A stretch of 64,000 bases of DNA from Paralvinella palmiformis. Lineage: Eukaryota > Annelida > Polychaeta > Terebellida > Alvinellidae. Positions 12,881 to 24,690 of this stretch are shown here, piece by piece. How positions within the stretch are numbered: the first letter of the stretch is position 1; each line of letters opens with the position of its first letter. The notes below the pieces were generated by a model, which was not told where the DNA came from, ran no database searches, and saw nothing but the letters and a program-made list of their open reading frames with translations. Both the position numbers and the translations under genes were made by a program. The stretch spans positions 328,501-392,500 of the forward strand of contig JAODUP010000035.1 of assembly GCA_025642065.1 (NCBI GenBank), given 5' to 3'.

Positions 12881-15800
12881 TGGTGAGACAGACATCACTT
12901 ATTTGAAGCCAATGTTCAGGTGGTTCTGTGGCTATGGGAGATGTGGCACAGGCCAGGAGGAACTTTTTCCCATACTGAATCACTTGCCGAGCTAAGAGAC
13001 AAAACGCTATGTTAAATGATGAGAAATAACTAACACAATAATTACTAGCTAAGCTTAAGGTAGCCAGCTATGTGTGCTCAACATGAGTAAGTATGATTTG
13101 TCATTTCTAGCAAATTATATGACAAGACTGCACATATACGTAATTATAAACTTTAATTTATTACATACACCTCATGTTAGTTTCACATAACAGCTGGCTA
13201 CCATGTTAAAAATTCACCCTGATTAGCAATGACAGACACCTAAACCATGAAAATTAGACTGATGCAATTTTCATACTTGAAGGAGACACGCTGCCAGAGT
13301 CTTCAGATTGTACAGAGGACGGTCTTCTGGCACGGCGTTCCATCTCCTCATTATTCGGCTCCTCTGAATACAGTGATTCAGACGTGTCGCAATTGGAAAT
13401 TGAGTGCAATGTCTGTACATGCAGATCAGGGTCACAGTTATCAACACACCTACTGGTACCAGTGGTAGAAGACAGTTCAAGATCAGTCAAGGATGACGTT
13501 TGGAAACTGGAGTTCAGTGCTGGAGAACTGGCTGTTGGATGAGATCCCACGGCTCCTATCTGACTATTAATGGAAGGTGATAGGGCATCACTCATACTCT
13601 GCAAGGATAATAGTTGTAGTTACCAATTTGAAGGATTAGCATTTTTCAGGCTGATTGATTTCTATGACAATGCTGCACATGGAAGAGAGAGAGACAAGCC
13701 AGAATACTGGTAAATGATCAATAGATGGTGACAGCTGGAAATTTCTCTTTACTGCATTACCAGTCTGAAGAATATCTTATGAAAGCTGTTCATCAACAAA
13801 AGGAATGGAAGCGGACTGATTGAAATAGTCTACCACCTACAAGCATGAAAGCTGAAAGTGTTTTCACAATAACAATTATCAGTAGCCAATTTTTTAAATT
13901 CCTTCATGCTTTTCCGTTAATGCTTGCTCTAAATTAATTATAGAATCATCAAGGAACCTATTTAGCTCAATTTAAACTGAATTATTCATTTATACCACAA
14001 TAGTTTCTTGGCCCCAAACAAACTGGATGTGGTTTTCAAAGATTTTCTTCGGTTCATATGGTGTCACTTGCCAAATCAGAACAAGTATCAATCATGTTGA
14101 TGGACTGGACACCAATTCTGCTAGCCAAATATACCTGAATTGATCGCAGCACGAGAGATAAATCTACAGGCTGTTAAATGTCACGAGCCACTTGTCTGTG
14201 TTACTGGACCCATGTTTGTTAGTTAGCTGAGATCCGTGTAGACAGCCATCAGTATAATTAGCTGATCATTACCATACTTTATAAAGCTAGATTTAGTTGT
14301 AAATTTTTCACTAACTGCATAAATACCTCATAAAATAAAAATCATTATGCAGGAGTAAATAAATTGGCACTCGTCAGGGTTGTTGAGGTGCTGACACTCC
14401 CATATAATAATGCCAATGTCAGCTGAAAATCCATGAGATTCAAGGTGAATGGAAAAAAATTACATCACAATGATAATTTTTACAAATACAGACATCAAAG
14501 ATGATATACTTACAGAATTTTCTCTCTCATCACTGAAGTGTGAAAGGAGCACCTCGGCAGCTTCCTGCAACGAAAACAAATGAAATAATTAATTCAGATG
14601 GACTGAACATACATGATAATAACAGCCACATCTCAAAATTAAATGATTCTAGACAACCAAAAATAAATGTTACATCTACTTTGTGTATTGTAAGCTAAAT
14701 CAGCAAAGGAATTTCTGAAAATGATGAAGTGAAATTAAAGATGAAACGCTTTTCAGATTTAAGCACAGTGAATTCTGACCCTAAGGGTCTGTGAACAATC
14801 ACATTATCACAACGATGCATTACTTTTAAGACAAAACAGGTCAAATTATTGGCTCTGTAGCTACAATAGGTATGACATACCTGAATCAAACTGTCACTGT
14901 CACTGTCACAGGAGAGCCTTAGGACATGGCCTCTGATGTAAACGCTACATTCCTGAAAACAGATAAAACATATATAATAAACCTTGCTTCTGGAGAAATC
15001 TTCACCGTAAAATTTATATTCAACTAACAGCTAACGCTGAAACACATCAATATCGATGACACATTTTCTAAATTGATTCTCAATTCTATCCAATATAAAA
15101 TAAACCACCACTTGTGGGTGTTTTGCTGTTTCAGAGCAAGTAGTGGTGAAAATTGCTAAGGAACATTCACAAACATCACATGATGTAGTACTATATAATG
15201 TACTCATAAATAATGCTCAAAATAAATACGTCTGCGTATTGCCGGCTTCAAACTTAAACCCTCAGTACGTACAACATCTGGAAATATTTTCCTTCAACCT
15301 CTTCCCTTCTTCGTTAGAACACACTGATCATTAAAAGACGACCAATGGAAAGTCGAATATCATAAACATTTGATAATACTCAACTGGTCTAAACTGAGCA
15401 TGATTATATGATAAAAGTGTGCCCTAATACCTCACCATCAGCACAATTAAAAAGGTTCCATCAACATTAGAAAACATTGTAACATCATACCAATATTACA
15501 TGAATTTATATCGTTTTTCGCCTAGAACTTTCCATTTTTTGTCCTTTGTGATATCAGTGAATAATAGATATGTTAATATCTGGTTAACAAATGGAACCCT
15601 AGTCCAAACCAATGGTATCTGGGAATGGAGGTTGTTAGTTAAAGCTAGGGAGTTAACTCTTAATTGTCATTAAGATAGCGATAGCATACACCTAGCCTTG
15701 CTGCCTGAAATGGATGCACACACACACAAACGCATGCACAAAGCCAGTGATATATATATATATATATAAACATAATCTCACATGCATACTTCCAGGGTGT

Positions 15801-18585
15801 TCAGCCCCGATTTTAAATTGACAGAAGTCATCATTTTTGGTTGTAGTAAATGCACCAGCGGCCATATTTCAGGGGTCTTATTAGTGAAGACAGTTTTAGT
15901 ATAAGTATAATGGGATGTCAAATACTTAGAAAACACATCAAATACACATTAGCACATTCCAACTGATACACCAAGCAATTGAAATGGGTGGTTTATTTCC
16001 TGGTGACTAATGTTTATGTTTTAATAAGGTCCTAGACTGCAAACTGATTTGCACAGTAACTGGCCTAAACAAAAATTGATGCCAAACTGAACATCATTCA
16101 CTTTCTTTCCTACACATTTTCGAGCACTTTATTCCAAAATTTCATAGCCTATTCCACACCTTAATCATTGAGATTTACAGATCTGTGTTACCTTGAGGTT
16201 GATCATATTTTTGTCAGTACAACGACTCTCATCACACAGTCCGGGTACACTACCAAAGGTCGGGTAAAGAGGTGGAGTTCTCTGTTTTAGTGGCCTCCCT
16301 GGCATCCCAGATTGTTCTCCAGGAAAGCTAATTGAATGTCGTACCTTTCTGATCTCAGGTTGCATGCTGACAGGTGACAAGGATTCTGCCTGGAAATATG
16401 AATTATTCTTCTGAATGTTGAGAACTCACTTGTGACAGTAATGCTGTAAATTAAAAACAGCCATCCTTTCATTTCACGGCTAATGCGACTGTTGTTGGAA
16501 AAATAAAATAACAGCATTCACATCGCTACATATTCTAAGCAGTGACAATGTTCTAAACGGTGTATTAATCTGTGGAAATAACAAATCTGTTCAGGCTGCT
16601 ACAAAAAAAACCCCAGTAGAGGCTTAAAATGATTTCAGTCATTTAAAATATTTTTGGTGATTATTTGCCAGAACACTTATGGCATCCGGCATTAATTAAC
16701 TGATCAATGTGCAATATACTGGATTAAACGAGAAAATATATGGAGATTATACTCTAGTCATTATCAACAACATAAGCCTTTTACCCATCACACAATATCG
16801 TGTGATAAAATATAATTGTTATAATTATTTCATATTCAAACAAGTAATGTCAAATACTCACCCTGACATTGTTCATATTACGGTCGATATGAGGATCCTT
16901 CTTACACAGTCTGTGTACACTATCAGAGAATGTATCTAGAAGTGGAGTGTTCTGTTTTAGCGATGTCCTAGTCATCTCGGCTTGTTCTTTGGGATAACTA
17001 TCTAAATGTTGCATTTTTTTCTCGATGATTGGCTTATTGTCAGATGATGACATGGTTTCTATCTGGAATTATTTCAACAAAACTCATACTAAAAGTTTAG
17101 CTACATCAATTTGGTGAATATTTTTGATCAAATTACAGTTTTAAGCATCAGAACTTCAAATGTAAGTGTTCTAACAGAGCGCTGAAATCAAAGCCAATAC
17201 ACACTGATATGAATGTAAGCTAAAGCCTTGGCATTACAAAACTAGATGCCTATTTGAATGGATAATGAACACATTTTTAAGAGAGATGATGATTGATGTT
17301 TTATGACCACTTTTATGCAAAGGTAAGATAAATGGGTCGAGCGACCTCCGAAGGAAATGAAGCGAAGTCAAAGATGAAACACCCTTCAGATATGCCCACA
17401 CTGAGATTCAAACTCAGAGGCCCCTTATTCAAGTTAGCTGAATAGACAACTGTACAGATAGCTTATAGTAGTTATCATTAATTGCTAGAGCAGATCACAC
17501 GTTATATTATCTAGAATGTTTTATCTGGTCATTTATAATAATACAACTTTTATCTAAACTGAATTCTTTCCATTAGCTTTATAATTATTCTTTATGTATT
17601 TACTGTGATTCCGTCTACAGGCTGACATTATGATTAATAAAGTACAAAGCACTGCTTGTATGGACAAGTCAGTTAGAACAAGAGACTGGATTCTCATGGT
17701 CACAGATTGAGGAAGTTCAGGATGGTCCACCTTCATTTCAAATTTTGAGGACTAATACAGCTATACTCACAAATATCATAAATAATGTCAAAATGTGTAA
17801 AAAATCACACACATATTAAATAATCCAGTTCAAAGTGCTGATTAATCGACTTTTATTGGCCTGTGGGCGCCGCCATTTTGAAGCTAGACAGAGACTGGAA
17901 GCTCCTGAATACTGACATCACTTCAACACATCCGGTTGACCTGAAGTCTGTAGAGACCGCACAAAAGCATGTAAACAAGTGTGAGCAAAGAATTATTCCA
18001 GAACTAAACAGCATTATCTTGTTAAAATTATGTCATGAATGATATACAACCATATCAGTTTGAGCTAGAAGGAACCTGACAAGTGGAAGATGATGCAAAA
18101 TAGCTCAGAAATTAAAGCTCAAGAGAAATTATAATCTGCGTCAGTCTAGAAAGCGCCGATGTGATGTCAGAGCATTTCAGTTTTGTCCTTCTCACCTTCG
18201 AATATGGCTTCTGGTGCAGCCGTAATGGCGGCCCTCCAGTAATTTGGATTATTTCCTTATATCTATATCAGGTAAATTTTGTGAGCTGGTTAAAGTAATA
18301 ATTCAGACATATGTATTCGTATCTAAATATATTTCTTTGGTTCTTTTTCATCTTTTGTTTAGGAAGCAAAATAAACAATATTGTAAATTTTGCTGTTTTA
18401 TGTGCATCCAGTAAGCTAAATGGACTGAGTGACTTCCAGAGGTAAGATGAGAAAGTTAAAGATGAAACATCCTACAGCATATAAGCTACACCCTGACCAG
18501 GTCTGTGGTCAACCAAACTACTACTAGTTAGGCCATGGTAACAGTCAGTTTAGGGTGTAGGAAGTTAGGATTAATCACACACACA

Positions 18586-18625
<40 letters not shown>

Positions 18626-21600
18626 ACAGTTAATCTGTATAATCAGGAAATATGTATATTACCAGAAATTTTCAGGTAATCTCAGTTAGCAATAGACATA
18701 TTACCTGAAAATTTCAGGTCTTGGCATTTGAGCAAATCCATCCTTTAGTAACACAATTAACTGCTAAACCACCAGAGCTCATTTCAGCACATTACCCAGT
18801 TTTTGTTGCCGGATCTATCCTTTTTCTCCCAGTATTATTATATCCTTAGCAACACGTTTGTTTGTAACCTGACATTTGAAGTGTGGGCTGGGTTGTTCAC
18901 GACATTTAGTCTAAGCTTCAGCCAGGAGGGTCATCTTGTTGATGCTAACTGTAGAGTGACAATGCCATTCTTCCACTAAGATAATTTTAATGAATGTCAA
19001 ACTGCTCGCGCCAAATGATCCTAATGTCAACCGCGTAATTTCAACAGCAAAACCAGACACTGCATACCATGATAAATTATCTGTTTTGTTTCATTGATGA
19101 TTCGTGCCATATGATTTAATGTAATTTTGAGCCGTGACAGTGCAGTTAGTTAGAGCATAGGACTCATAGCCGACGGGTCACAGGTTTGAGGCTCCAGGAG
19201 CTGCAAACAGTGCAATGCTGTCATGTGTTGACTGGTTCACTCATCCCCAAAAAATGAGAACCTGACAGGACGTGATGGATATGTGTTGCTAAGTAATGCT
19301 TTGCACCAATAATGGCAGCATACATTGTATGATCCCTTGGGAGTTGAGATATGTACTGGATTGGAACAGGTCTGAGTCAGGGATAATAATATTGTAGGGG
19401 GCCTTACAGCAGCTATATAGCTGAATAGAGCGCTATATAAATGTCACATATTATTATTATAAGATATAAGTAGGTTACAAAGAAGCTTAGCCAGGGAAAG
19501 AAGTTTAGTACTTAGGCAATAACTACCCAATGTTTACCTTGATGTTGTTCATATTACTGTCAGTGTGAGGAACCTTATCACACGTTCTGTGTACACTATC
19601 AGAGAACGTATCCAAAGGTGGAGCAGTCAGCTTTAGTGGCCTTCTCAGCATCACGTCAGTTTGGTCTTCGGGGCAACTAACTGAATGCTGTATTTTCCTA
19701 GTAACAGCTACCTTAGGTGATATGGCTTCTATCTGGAAACAGCAATTATGTTCATGAACATCTAAAACTCACTTGCATCAGTTATGCTAAACATCTGTCC
19801 GACTTCGCCTCGTCAATTTCTTTCCAGGTCAGTCTTAAATAAAAGCGATCAGGTTTCTGCTCATTTCATATCCACACCGATCAGTAATACCAAAGAAGTG
19901 TTCATTCAGATGTGACGTGTGAACAAATGTTCAGTCAAACCAAACAATCATACAAATCCACAGATGCAGTCCTACACCAATTAACGTGTTAATAACCCAT
20001 ACTAATCGTTAAATCTGGGCATGCACAATTATCTCCCAGCTATAGACTTACTACTGGACCAATCAGATCCCATCAAATAACAACGAAGTTTATCCCTTAT
20101 CCATATTATCAGTAGTTGCCTATGAGCATCCAATGCTCTATTATGCAGAATTTGACATCATCAATCACCACTCTGGTCACGACAGTGCCTTTACTGTACT
20201 AAACTAAGTATCACCACACTGTATTATTATAGCACGAAACTAATTCATAACCAAACCTTAACCAAACATTTACCATGATCTTATTGATGTTACTGTCCAT
20301 ATAACGATGGTCGTTGCAGAGTCTGTGCACACTGTCAGAAAATGTATCCGGAGCTGGACCATCCTGTTTTAGTGGTCTCCTCGTGTCAGTTTGTTGGCTA
20401 GGACAACTAAGTGAATGCTTTATTATCCTCGTAGCCTTCTGTTTACATGACATAGCTTCAGCCTGGAAGTGTAAATTGTTTATACAAATGACAAAAACTC
20501 TACCGCAACAGTACTACTAGCAGTAATGATGAAGTCTGAATGGCCACTGACACCAATCAGGAGTCTATTTCAGTTTTACTAATAAATAACCATTATAAAT
20601 TCACTGCATCTACCGAAATCTGTGTGTTGGCGGGATGTATATACAAGCAAAATGTTCGGTCTGGAAATAAATTATCTCCGTGAAATAAGTCAGTGAAGCT
20701 GCTCTCACCGCGTCTGAACATGACATATGAAAGCTACTCAATCTCTGTGGCTTACATATAATTACCTTTAAGAGCTTAAATATGCTCTTACAGATCATAT
20801 TGGATGTGCCCCCCCCACACACACACACACTAATTAACACTACAAGTATTCATAATATACATGATACTAAACATTGTTTTGGGTTGGGTTGAATTATTTA
20901 GCTTCTGTATTGGTCACACCTGGAACATATGGACGAGGGTTACTCAATTATATTTATACAAAGAAAAATATCCCACAAACAAAGGTTGAGCCAGATTTGA
21001 ACAGACAACCAGTGGGTTTGTAGTACCACACTCTAATCACTGCACCACCGGAATTCCCCCAAACGATCTAACTGAACATGAAAAAACCACCCACCCTAGA
21101 AAAGGCCCATCCATAACCATTGTCTAGACAAGTGATTGCTGTTTTAGGGCCACTTTTATGCACATGGTAGGCTAAATGGGCCAAGCGACCTCCAAAAATT
21201 AAGTGAAGTCAAAGATGAGACACCCTTTTGATATGCCCACGCGGAGATTCAAACTCAGGTGGTAGCGATCTGTGGGCCAACGCACTACTAATTAGACCAC
21301 AGAGGCACCCCAATTGCCTAGACAATGCCCTGTCAAATTTTGGTCCAGGTTTGAAATGTTACATAGTTCAAATAAGAACAATCACGATCAAACCAATTGT
21401 ATATATTCAAAGACAACTCATTCCGTACCAGAGATGTTATCTATATCACAGCACCGACTCAATTATACAAACATATACGTCACTTTCATAGGCCACCAAA
21501 TGCTGTCTGATTCACTTTCAAAACAAATCCTAAGCATGTCATCAACAGTGGTAATAAGGCAGAATGGTCAAAATTTTGATTCTGGCTAAAAACACCAAAA

Positions 21601-22858
21601 TAGTCACCTAGCAAATACAAAAACTCCCACCTGATATACCATAGAAATTAATACTGCATTTAGCTCATTGTGTTGTGATCTAGTATTCCGGCTACAGCTT
21701 TAGACCATACAGATGACAGTTAATGCAGGTACATTATTTTGGAAATTGCTAGAAACCTGCATATGTTGTGGTGATCTGTTGATAAAAGTCCAATTCATTT
21801 GTCAAACACACATCTCCAAACAATATAAATGACTCGAAAGCAGGATGTTTACAATCATTCTGAGCATAATGCACAAGCCGAAATACCTAACCAAGGACAA
21901 ATTGTCACCAAAATTATGTTTGCTTACAATATTCTGAATTGATACAAGGTTTTAAGATCACTTCTCACTTAATATGTTCTCAGTTAGGAAGTTCTGAATA
22001 CAGACCTTCTCCCTGTAATAATAACAGCTTGAATGTTCTCTGTTCCAGCCACGAGCAGCTAGTTCTATCAGCTCTATTAAATACAAACGAACCAGGGGCA
22101 AAAAAGATTCCGTCATTAATGAACTTCTCACAGACTTGATGGTGCTCGACAGAAAATCTGAAAATTATAAAATCGGTAGACAATGATGAATAGTATACAG
22201 TCTTGATTAGACTTCATTCATAAGCAGTCTAAGGCCAAAAATGATATGGGAACATTAAGGTCATCAACAAACATAGCTGCTCAGCATAGTTATATACGTT
22301 TTCATGAACCTGCCATTACTGGTTCTGTCTATTCTGGAGACGATGCCTATACCGAGATATTCTCCAGATAAAAACTGAATTGAATAATTTAATTAGATTC
22401 CAACTGTTTGTGAAAGAAATAAACTTTGAAGGACTGAGAAAGCTGTTCCATGCGGAATTTTCATACATATTTGGGCCTTAAACAACAAAGATTTTCATGA
22501 GCTCTCACTTCAAATGCACAGAAATCACTTGTGGCTCTATACTCCTGATAATGACTCACCCGAGTTAGCCTGTTCTCCAGATCCTGTACTAATCGCCTTA
22601 AGAATTTCATTGAACATTTTTGCTTCATCTGGCAAAATCTGACCCAGCATTATTTTAGCCAGTAATTTTTCAGCCTTAAGTTGCTGCGTCTCACACGTCT
22701 CACCTGGACAATGAATTAGTAGACAGTTTTCAGAATGGAATGAGAATAATAATGCGGAAAACTTAACGAATCATCATCAGTGATTACGTACTTGACTGCC
22801 TCCTCGGTTTTGGGACTTCAACTTTGTGTGTCCTAATACCTCGCCCTCTGCTGGACAT
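12485..22858 (-). CDS. eIF4E-binding protein with MIF4G-like N-terminus and four duplicated exons (Mextli-like), 12 exons
   Basis: Exons in transcript order: 22858-22792, 22703-22560, 22157-22006, 20462-20274, 19732-19538, 17062-16862, 16389-16192, 14952-14881, 14564-14514, 13598-13277, 12991-12879, 12631-12485. They total 1851 bases (616 residues plus stop) with every junction in phase. Start: ATG at 22858, MSSRGRGIRTHKVEV. Residues about 40-120 look like the last helices of a MIF4G fold (LVRLYLIELIELAARGWN then YYYREK). Residues about 121-381 are four related 63-67 residue exons. Then comes a short strand-helix segment (VYIRGHVLRLSC...EAAEVLLSHF) and a Ser-rich region. A canonical YxxxxL-hydrophobic eIF4E-binding motif (YGKKFLL, residues 537-543) follows. 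This order fits Mextli proteins, which bind eIF4E and promote initiation, but no KH domain GxxG loop was found. The gene structure is firm; the family name is tentative. Confidence 0.72.
12846..12878. repeat. (CA)n microsatellite abutting a splice donor
   Basis: About 16 CA units. On the minus strand it begins exactly at the intron after exon 11 as GTGTGTGT. Confidence 0.95.
12879..12991 (-). CDS. Mextli-like gene exon 11, eIF4E-binding motif
   Basis: Contains VIQYGKKFLLACATSP. YGKKFLL (12954-12974) matches the YxxxxL-hydrophobic motif shared by eIF4G and 4E-binding proteins. A Pro/Trp segment (TEPPEHWLQISD) follows, where bipartite binders make a second contact. The donor is the first GT of a (GT)n microsatellite. 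Confidence 0.85.
13277..13598 (-). CDS. Mextli-like gene exon 10, Ser-rich disordered region
   Basis: 322 bases, ends in phase 1 at donor GTATGA. Low-complexity Ser/Thr/Pro sequence, then RRARRPSSVQSEDSGSVSPS. Likely a phosphorylatable linker ahead of the eIF4E-binding segment. Confidence 0.85.
14514..14564 (-). CDS. Mextli-like gene exon 9 (17-codon microexon)
   Basis: 51 bases, phase 0-0, acceptor TTGCAG, donor GTAAGT. Encodes EAAEVLLSHFSDERENS, a helix continuing from exon 8. Confidence 0.75.
14881..14952 (-). CDS. Mextli-like gene exon 8
   Basis: 24 codons, phase 0-0: ECSVYIRGHVLRLSC followed by a Ser-Asp repeat. It could be the last strand of a KH-like fold, but no GxxG loop was found upstream. 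Confidence 0.72.
16192..16389 (-). CDS. Mextli-like gene exon 7, repeat copy 4
   Basis: 66 codons, phase 0-0, donor GTAACA. Most diverged copy: RPLKQRTPPLYPTFGSVPGL replaces the DTFSDSVHRL core, and it ends DKNMINLK. Confidence 0.83.
16862..17062 (-). CDS. Mextli-like gene exon 6, repeat copy 3
   Basis: 67 codons, phase 0-0, donor GTGAGT. Contains SLKQNTPLLDTFSDSVHRLC and ends DRNMNNVR. Confidence 0.85.
17283..17425 (-). mobile_element. tRNA-derived SINE, head-truncated copy in intron
   Basis: Reverse copy of the 9110-9288 family (blocks GTCGAGCGACCTCC, GAAGCGAAGTCAAAGATG, CTTCAGATATGCCCAC), lacking the tRNA head. Confidence 0.85.
17850..18270 (-). repeat. Interspersed repeat, copy 1 of 3
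   Basis: Contains, in reverse, AAGGAAATAATCCAAATTAC followed by TGGAGGG and a GCCAT block. The same blocks occur at 49550-49950 and 51420-51750. No open frame; element class unknown. Confidence 0.6.
18395..18545 (-). mobile_element. Diverged tRNA-derived SINE copy
   Basis: Block order of the 9110-9288 family (AAGCTAAATGGACTGAGTG, AAAGATGAAACATCC, GGTCTGTGGTCAACC, GTTAGGCCATGG), strongly mutated. Confidence 0.65.
18576..18622. repeat. (CA)n(TA)n microsatellite
   Basis: CA then TA dinucleotide run in an intron of the Mextli-like gene. Confidence 0.9.
19128..19462 (+). mobile_element. tRNA-derived SINE, near-complete, GCGCTATATAAATG tail
   Basis: Head has an A-box-like segment (TTAGTTAGAGCATAGGACTC) and a B-box-like segment (GGTTTGAGGCTCC). 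It ends AGAGCGCTATATAAATG then a TATTATTAT run. A reverse fragment is at 5945-6142. The tail style matches the LINE-derived 3' end at 60600-60680. Confidence 0.82.
19538..19732 (-). CDS. Mextli-like gene exon 5, repeat copy 2
   Basis: 65 codons, phase 0-0, acceptor TTTCCAG, donor GTAAAC. Contains RRPLKLTAPPLDTFSDSVHR and ends DSNMNNIK. It lies outside the main ORF sets because it is short; it is supported by homology to the three sister exons. Confidence 0.85.
20274..20462 (-). CDS. Mextli-like gene exon 4, repeat copy 1
   Basis: 63 codons, phase 0-0. Ends PLKQDGPAPDTFSDSVHRLC then a His/Arg/Asp segment. First of four tandemly duplicated exons. Confidence 0.85.
20885..21052 (-). repeat. SINE-like repeat
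   Basis: TTTAGCTTCTGTATTGGTCAC, then AAATATCCCACAAACAAAGG, a GATTTGAACAGACAACC B-box region and TGCACCACCGG. Reverse of the 9728-9862 type. Confidence 0.65.
21129..21312 (-). mobile_element. tRNA-derived SINE, near-full copy in intron 3 of the Mextli-like gene
   Basis: Reverse copy of the 9110-9288 family ending in GACCACAGAGGCACCCC. Contains AAGCGACCTCCAAAA, AGTGAAGTCAAAGATGAGAC and the B-box complement GAGATTCAAACTC. Confidence 0.88.
22006..22157 (-). CDS. Mextli-like gene exon 3, MIF4G-like helices
   Basis: Reads SVRSSLMTESFLPLVRLYLI followed by ELIELAARGWN and YYYREK, resembling the C-terminal helices of MIF4G domains. A longer open frame over the same bases on this strand is out of phase with both neighbours and is not the coding one. 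Donor is the weaker GTCTGT. Confidence 0.75.
22560..22703 (-). CDS. Mextli-like gene exon 2
   Basis: 144 bases, helical and Leu/Lys-rich (LKAEKLLAKIMLGQILPDEA). Acceptor TCCAG, donor GTGAGT. Confidence 0.82.
22792..22858 (-). CDS. Mextli-like gene exon 1 (start codon)
   Basis: ATG at 22858-22856 opens a short basic leader, MSSRGRGIRTHKVEVPKPRR, and ends in phase 1 at donor GTACGT. The 5' UTR continues to an acceptor (TTTTTCAG) at about 22921, so a non-coding upstream exon exists; it was not located. Confidence 0.75.
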
Positions 22859-22921
22859 GATGAAATCAACTATCAATCAGGCTACGGGAATTATAATCAA
22901 TCATCTAACATCCAGTGCTAC
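22859..22921 (-). other. 5' UTR segment of the Mextli-like gene
   Basis: Sequence between a strong acceptor (pyrimidine tract ending TTTTTCAG near 22922) and the ATG. It implies at least one upstream non-coding exon. Confidence 0.5.
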
Positions 22922-23594
22922 CTGAAAAACAGGAACTGAAAGAATAGAACTTAGAATGAGATGTTAAAAATAAGTCATATCCATGAATATATAGATGATT
23001 TGAGATGCCAAGAAAGGCAAAGCACAATCGCTGCAGTGAAATAACATCCATGCAATTTTAAGTGCGTGACTAGTTTATAATTCATAAAAAGGCTAGACCA
23101 AGCAACAATCAACTTACCTTGTTTAATCTGATTTAGATGGCTGTCAAACTTCAAACAAAAACCTTCAATATGACACGTCAGGCTGAGAATAAGACCTGTA
23201 AAGATAATTACTGAAAAGATCATCAGAGAATCATCTTAACATCCATATCATAGCATTTCCAAAATAGTATGAGATGGTCATTATTATTATCCGTTTGTTA
23301 GTCTTCACTGTAGCGCAGATTATTAGGAATCAATGTCGTTACTTTGTTTAAGGGTTTGAAACAATTACTAAATCAAATTTTTAAAATATTTTAAAGATAT
23401 TATTTAGTAAACTGCACTATTTATGGCATACAAGCAGTTCTTCACTTAATTTCTGTTTCCATACAAAGTTACCTAATTTGCTTAATATTGGCAATAAGTA
23501 ATTCAAGTAAGTTACAAGAAACTCAGCCCATTGACTTTGCCATGTACTGTTAATATAATATGAGAAGAGTCCTTTTGTTTATCAGATAATATTA

Positions 23595-23855
23595 ATGCCG
23601 AAATGGCAATTATTTTAAATGGCTGAGCTACCTCAAATGAGGGAGACACATATGGTCTGTAATTTACTGCTTCACCACAGGGACTAATTCTAAATAATAT
23701 ATGGCATATTCAGCAGAGAAAACTTTTTGCCAGTTGCCTGGTTGGATGAAAAACTCCTACTAAAAGTGCCATGCCCAGGATTTAAACTCCAACCTCCTGC
23801 AAAGCATGACCCTCTGTTAGAAAGTTCCACACTATTAGCTACTAGGCCATAGATG
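23595..23855 (-). mobile_element. tRNA-derived SINE, second family, copy 1
   Basis: Shares GCCGAAATGGC, GCTACCTCAAATGAGGGAGA, TGTAATTTACTGCTTCACC and TGCCTGGTTGGATGAAA with 29570-29815 and 58845-59082. The B-box complement lies near CCAGGATTTAAACTCC. Confidence 0.75.
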
Positions 23856-24589
23856 GGGTTTTAATATGGGGCACTGGATAAGCGTTATGATTAGACCAAA
23901 CATAGTTATTTATTTTGGAGGAAGATATGGGGGCATGTTAGATGTCAGATTATTTTTGGAATATTACAACAATAAAGGCGGGCACTGTTTTACCACACAG
24001 CAGCTCTACCAATCTGCACTCATGTGCCAAACTAAAACCTCACAAAATTAAAAGTATTTACTGAATATATTCAGGATAAAAACCCGCTAGAAATATTTTC
24101 CAAAATTCAGATATGTACAAAAAGGTTGCACTTGCATTGTTATCAACAAAGAAGTGTATAGATAAACGGCAAGCTGCAAATATTTGTTTACAATATTGGA
24201 GAAAAAATTATAATCTTATAAAAAGAATATTTTACACACGAAAGGTTCTAATTTTATTCCAGACTCACAACTGAATTATAATTTTTTTAAATGGTGATGG
24301 TGTTCATAATATTCCATGCTAAGACATTGTCTGTCTGGATGATGCCAAAAACCTGTTTTTATTATTTTTGCACATTTCTGGGCCTGATTTTCCACTTTCA
24401 GTGGTATTGGGCATCAGCTAATTGCGAGAATAAGTACTGATTCATTATCTTATACACAAACATATGCATTTCAGGTTCAAGCTTAAATGGAACATATATG
24501 ACAGTGCTGAGCTTATTTATGTTTACATTATCACCAACACTGTATTACTGTTGTATAATCCAGTAAAACATTGTTGCTGGCTGACCATG

Positions 24590-24690
24590 TGATACACTCT
24601 GGCAGTGATTACCCTAGGAGTATTTTGGCTACATCTTTTGGTACTACTCCCCAGTGAGTGGTGGGGGAGGGGGAAAGACCAGCCACTCAA
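24590..24690 (+). repeat. Fragment of the 26.6/27.6/56.3 kb repeat family
   Basis: CACTCTGGCAGTGATTACCC, GTATTTTGGCTACATCTTTTG, TACTCCCCAGTGAGTGGTG match 27690-27770. Confidence 0.75.

Noticed and set aside
21980..22183. Longest minus-strand frame over exon 3 of the Mextli-like gene
   Set aside because: It is out of phase with exons 2 and 4; the neighbouring frame gives the MIF4G-like sequence with matching phases.
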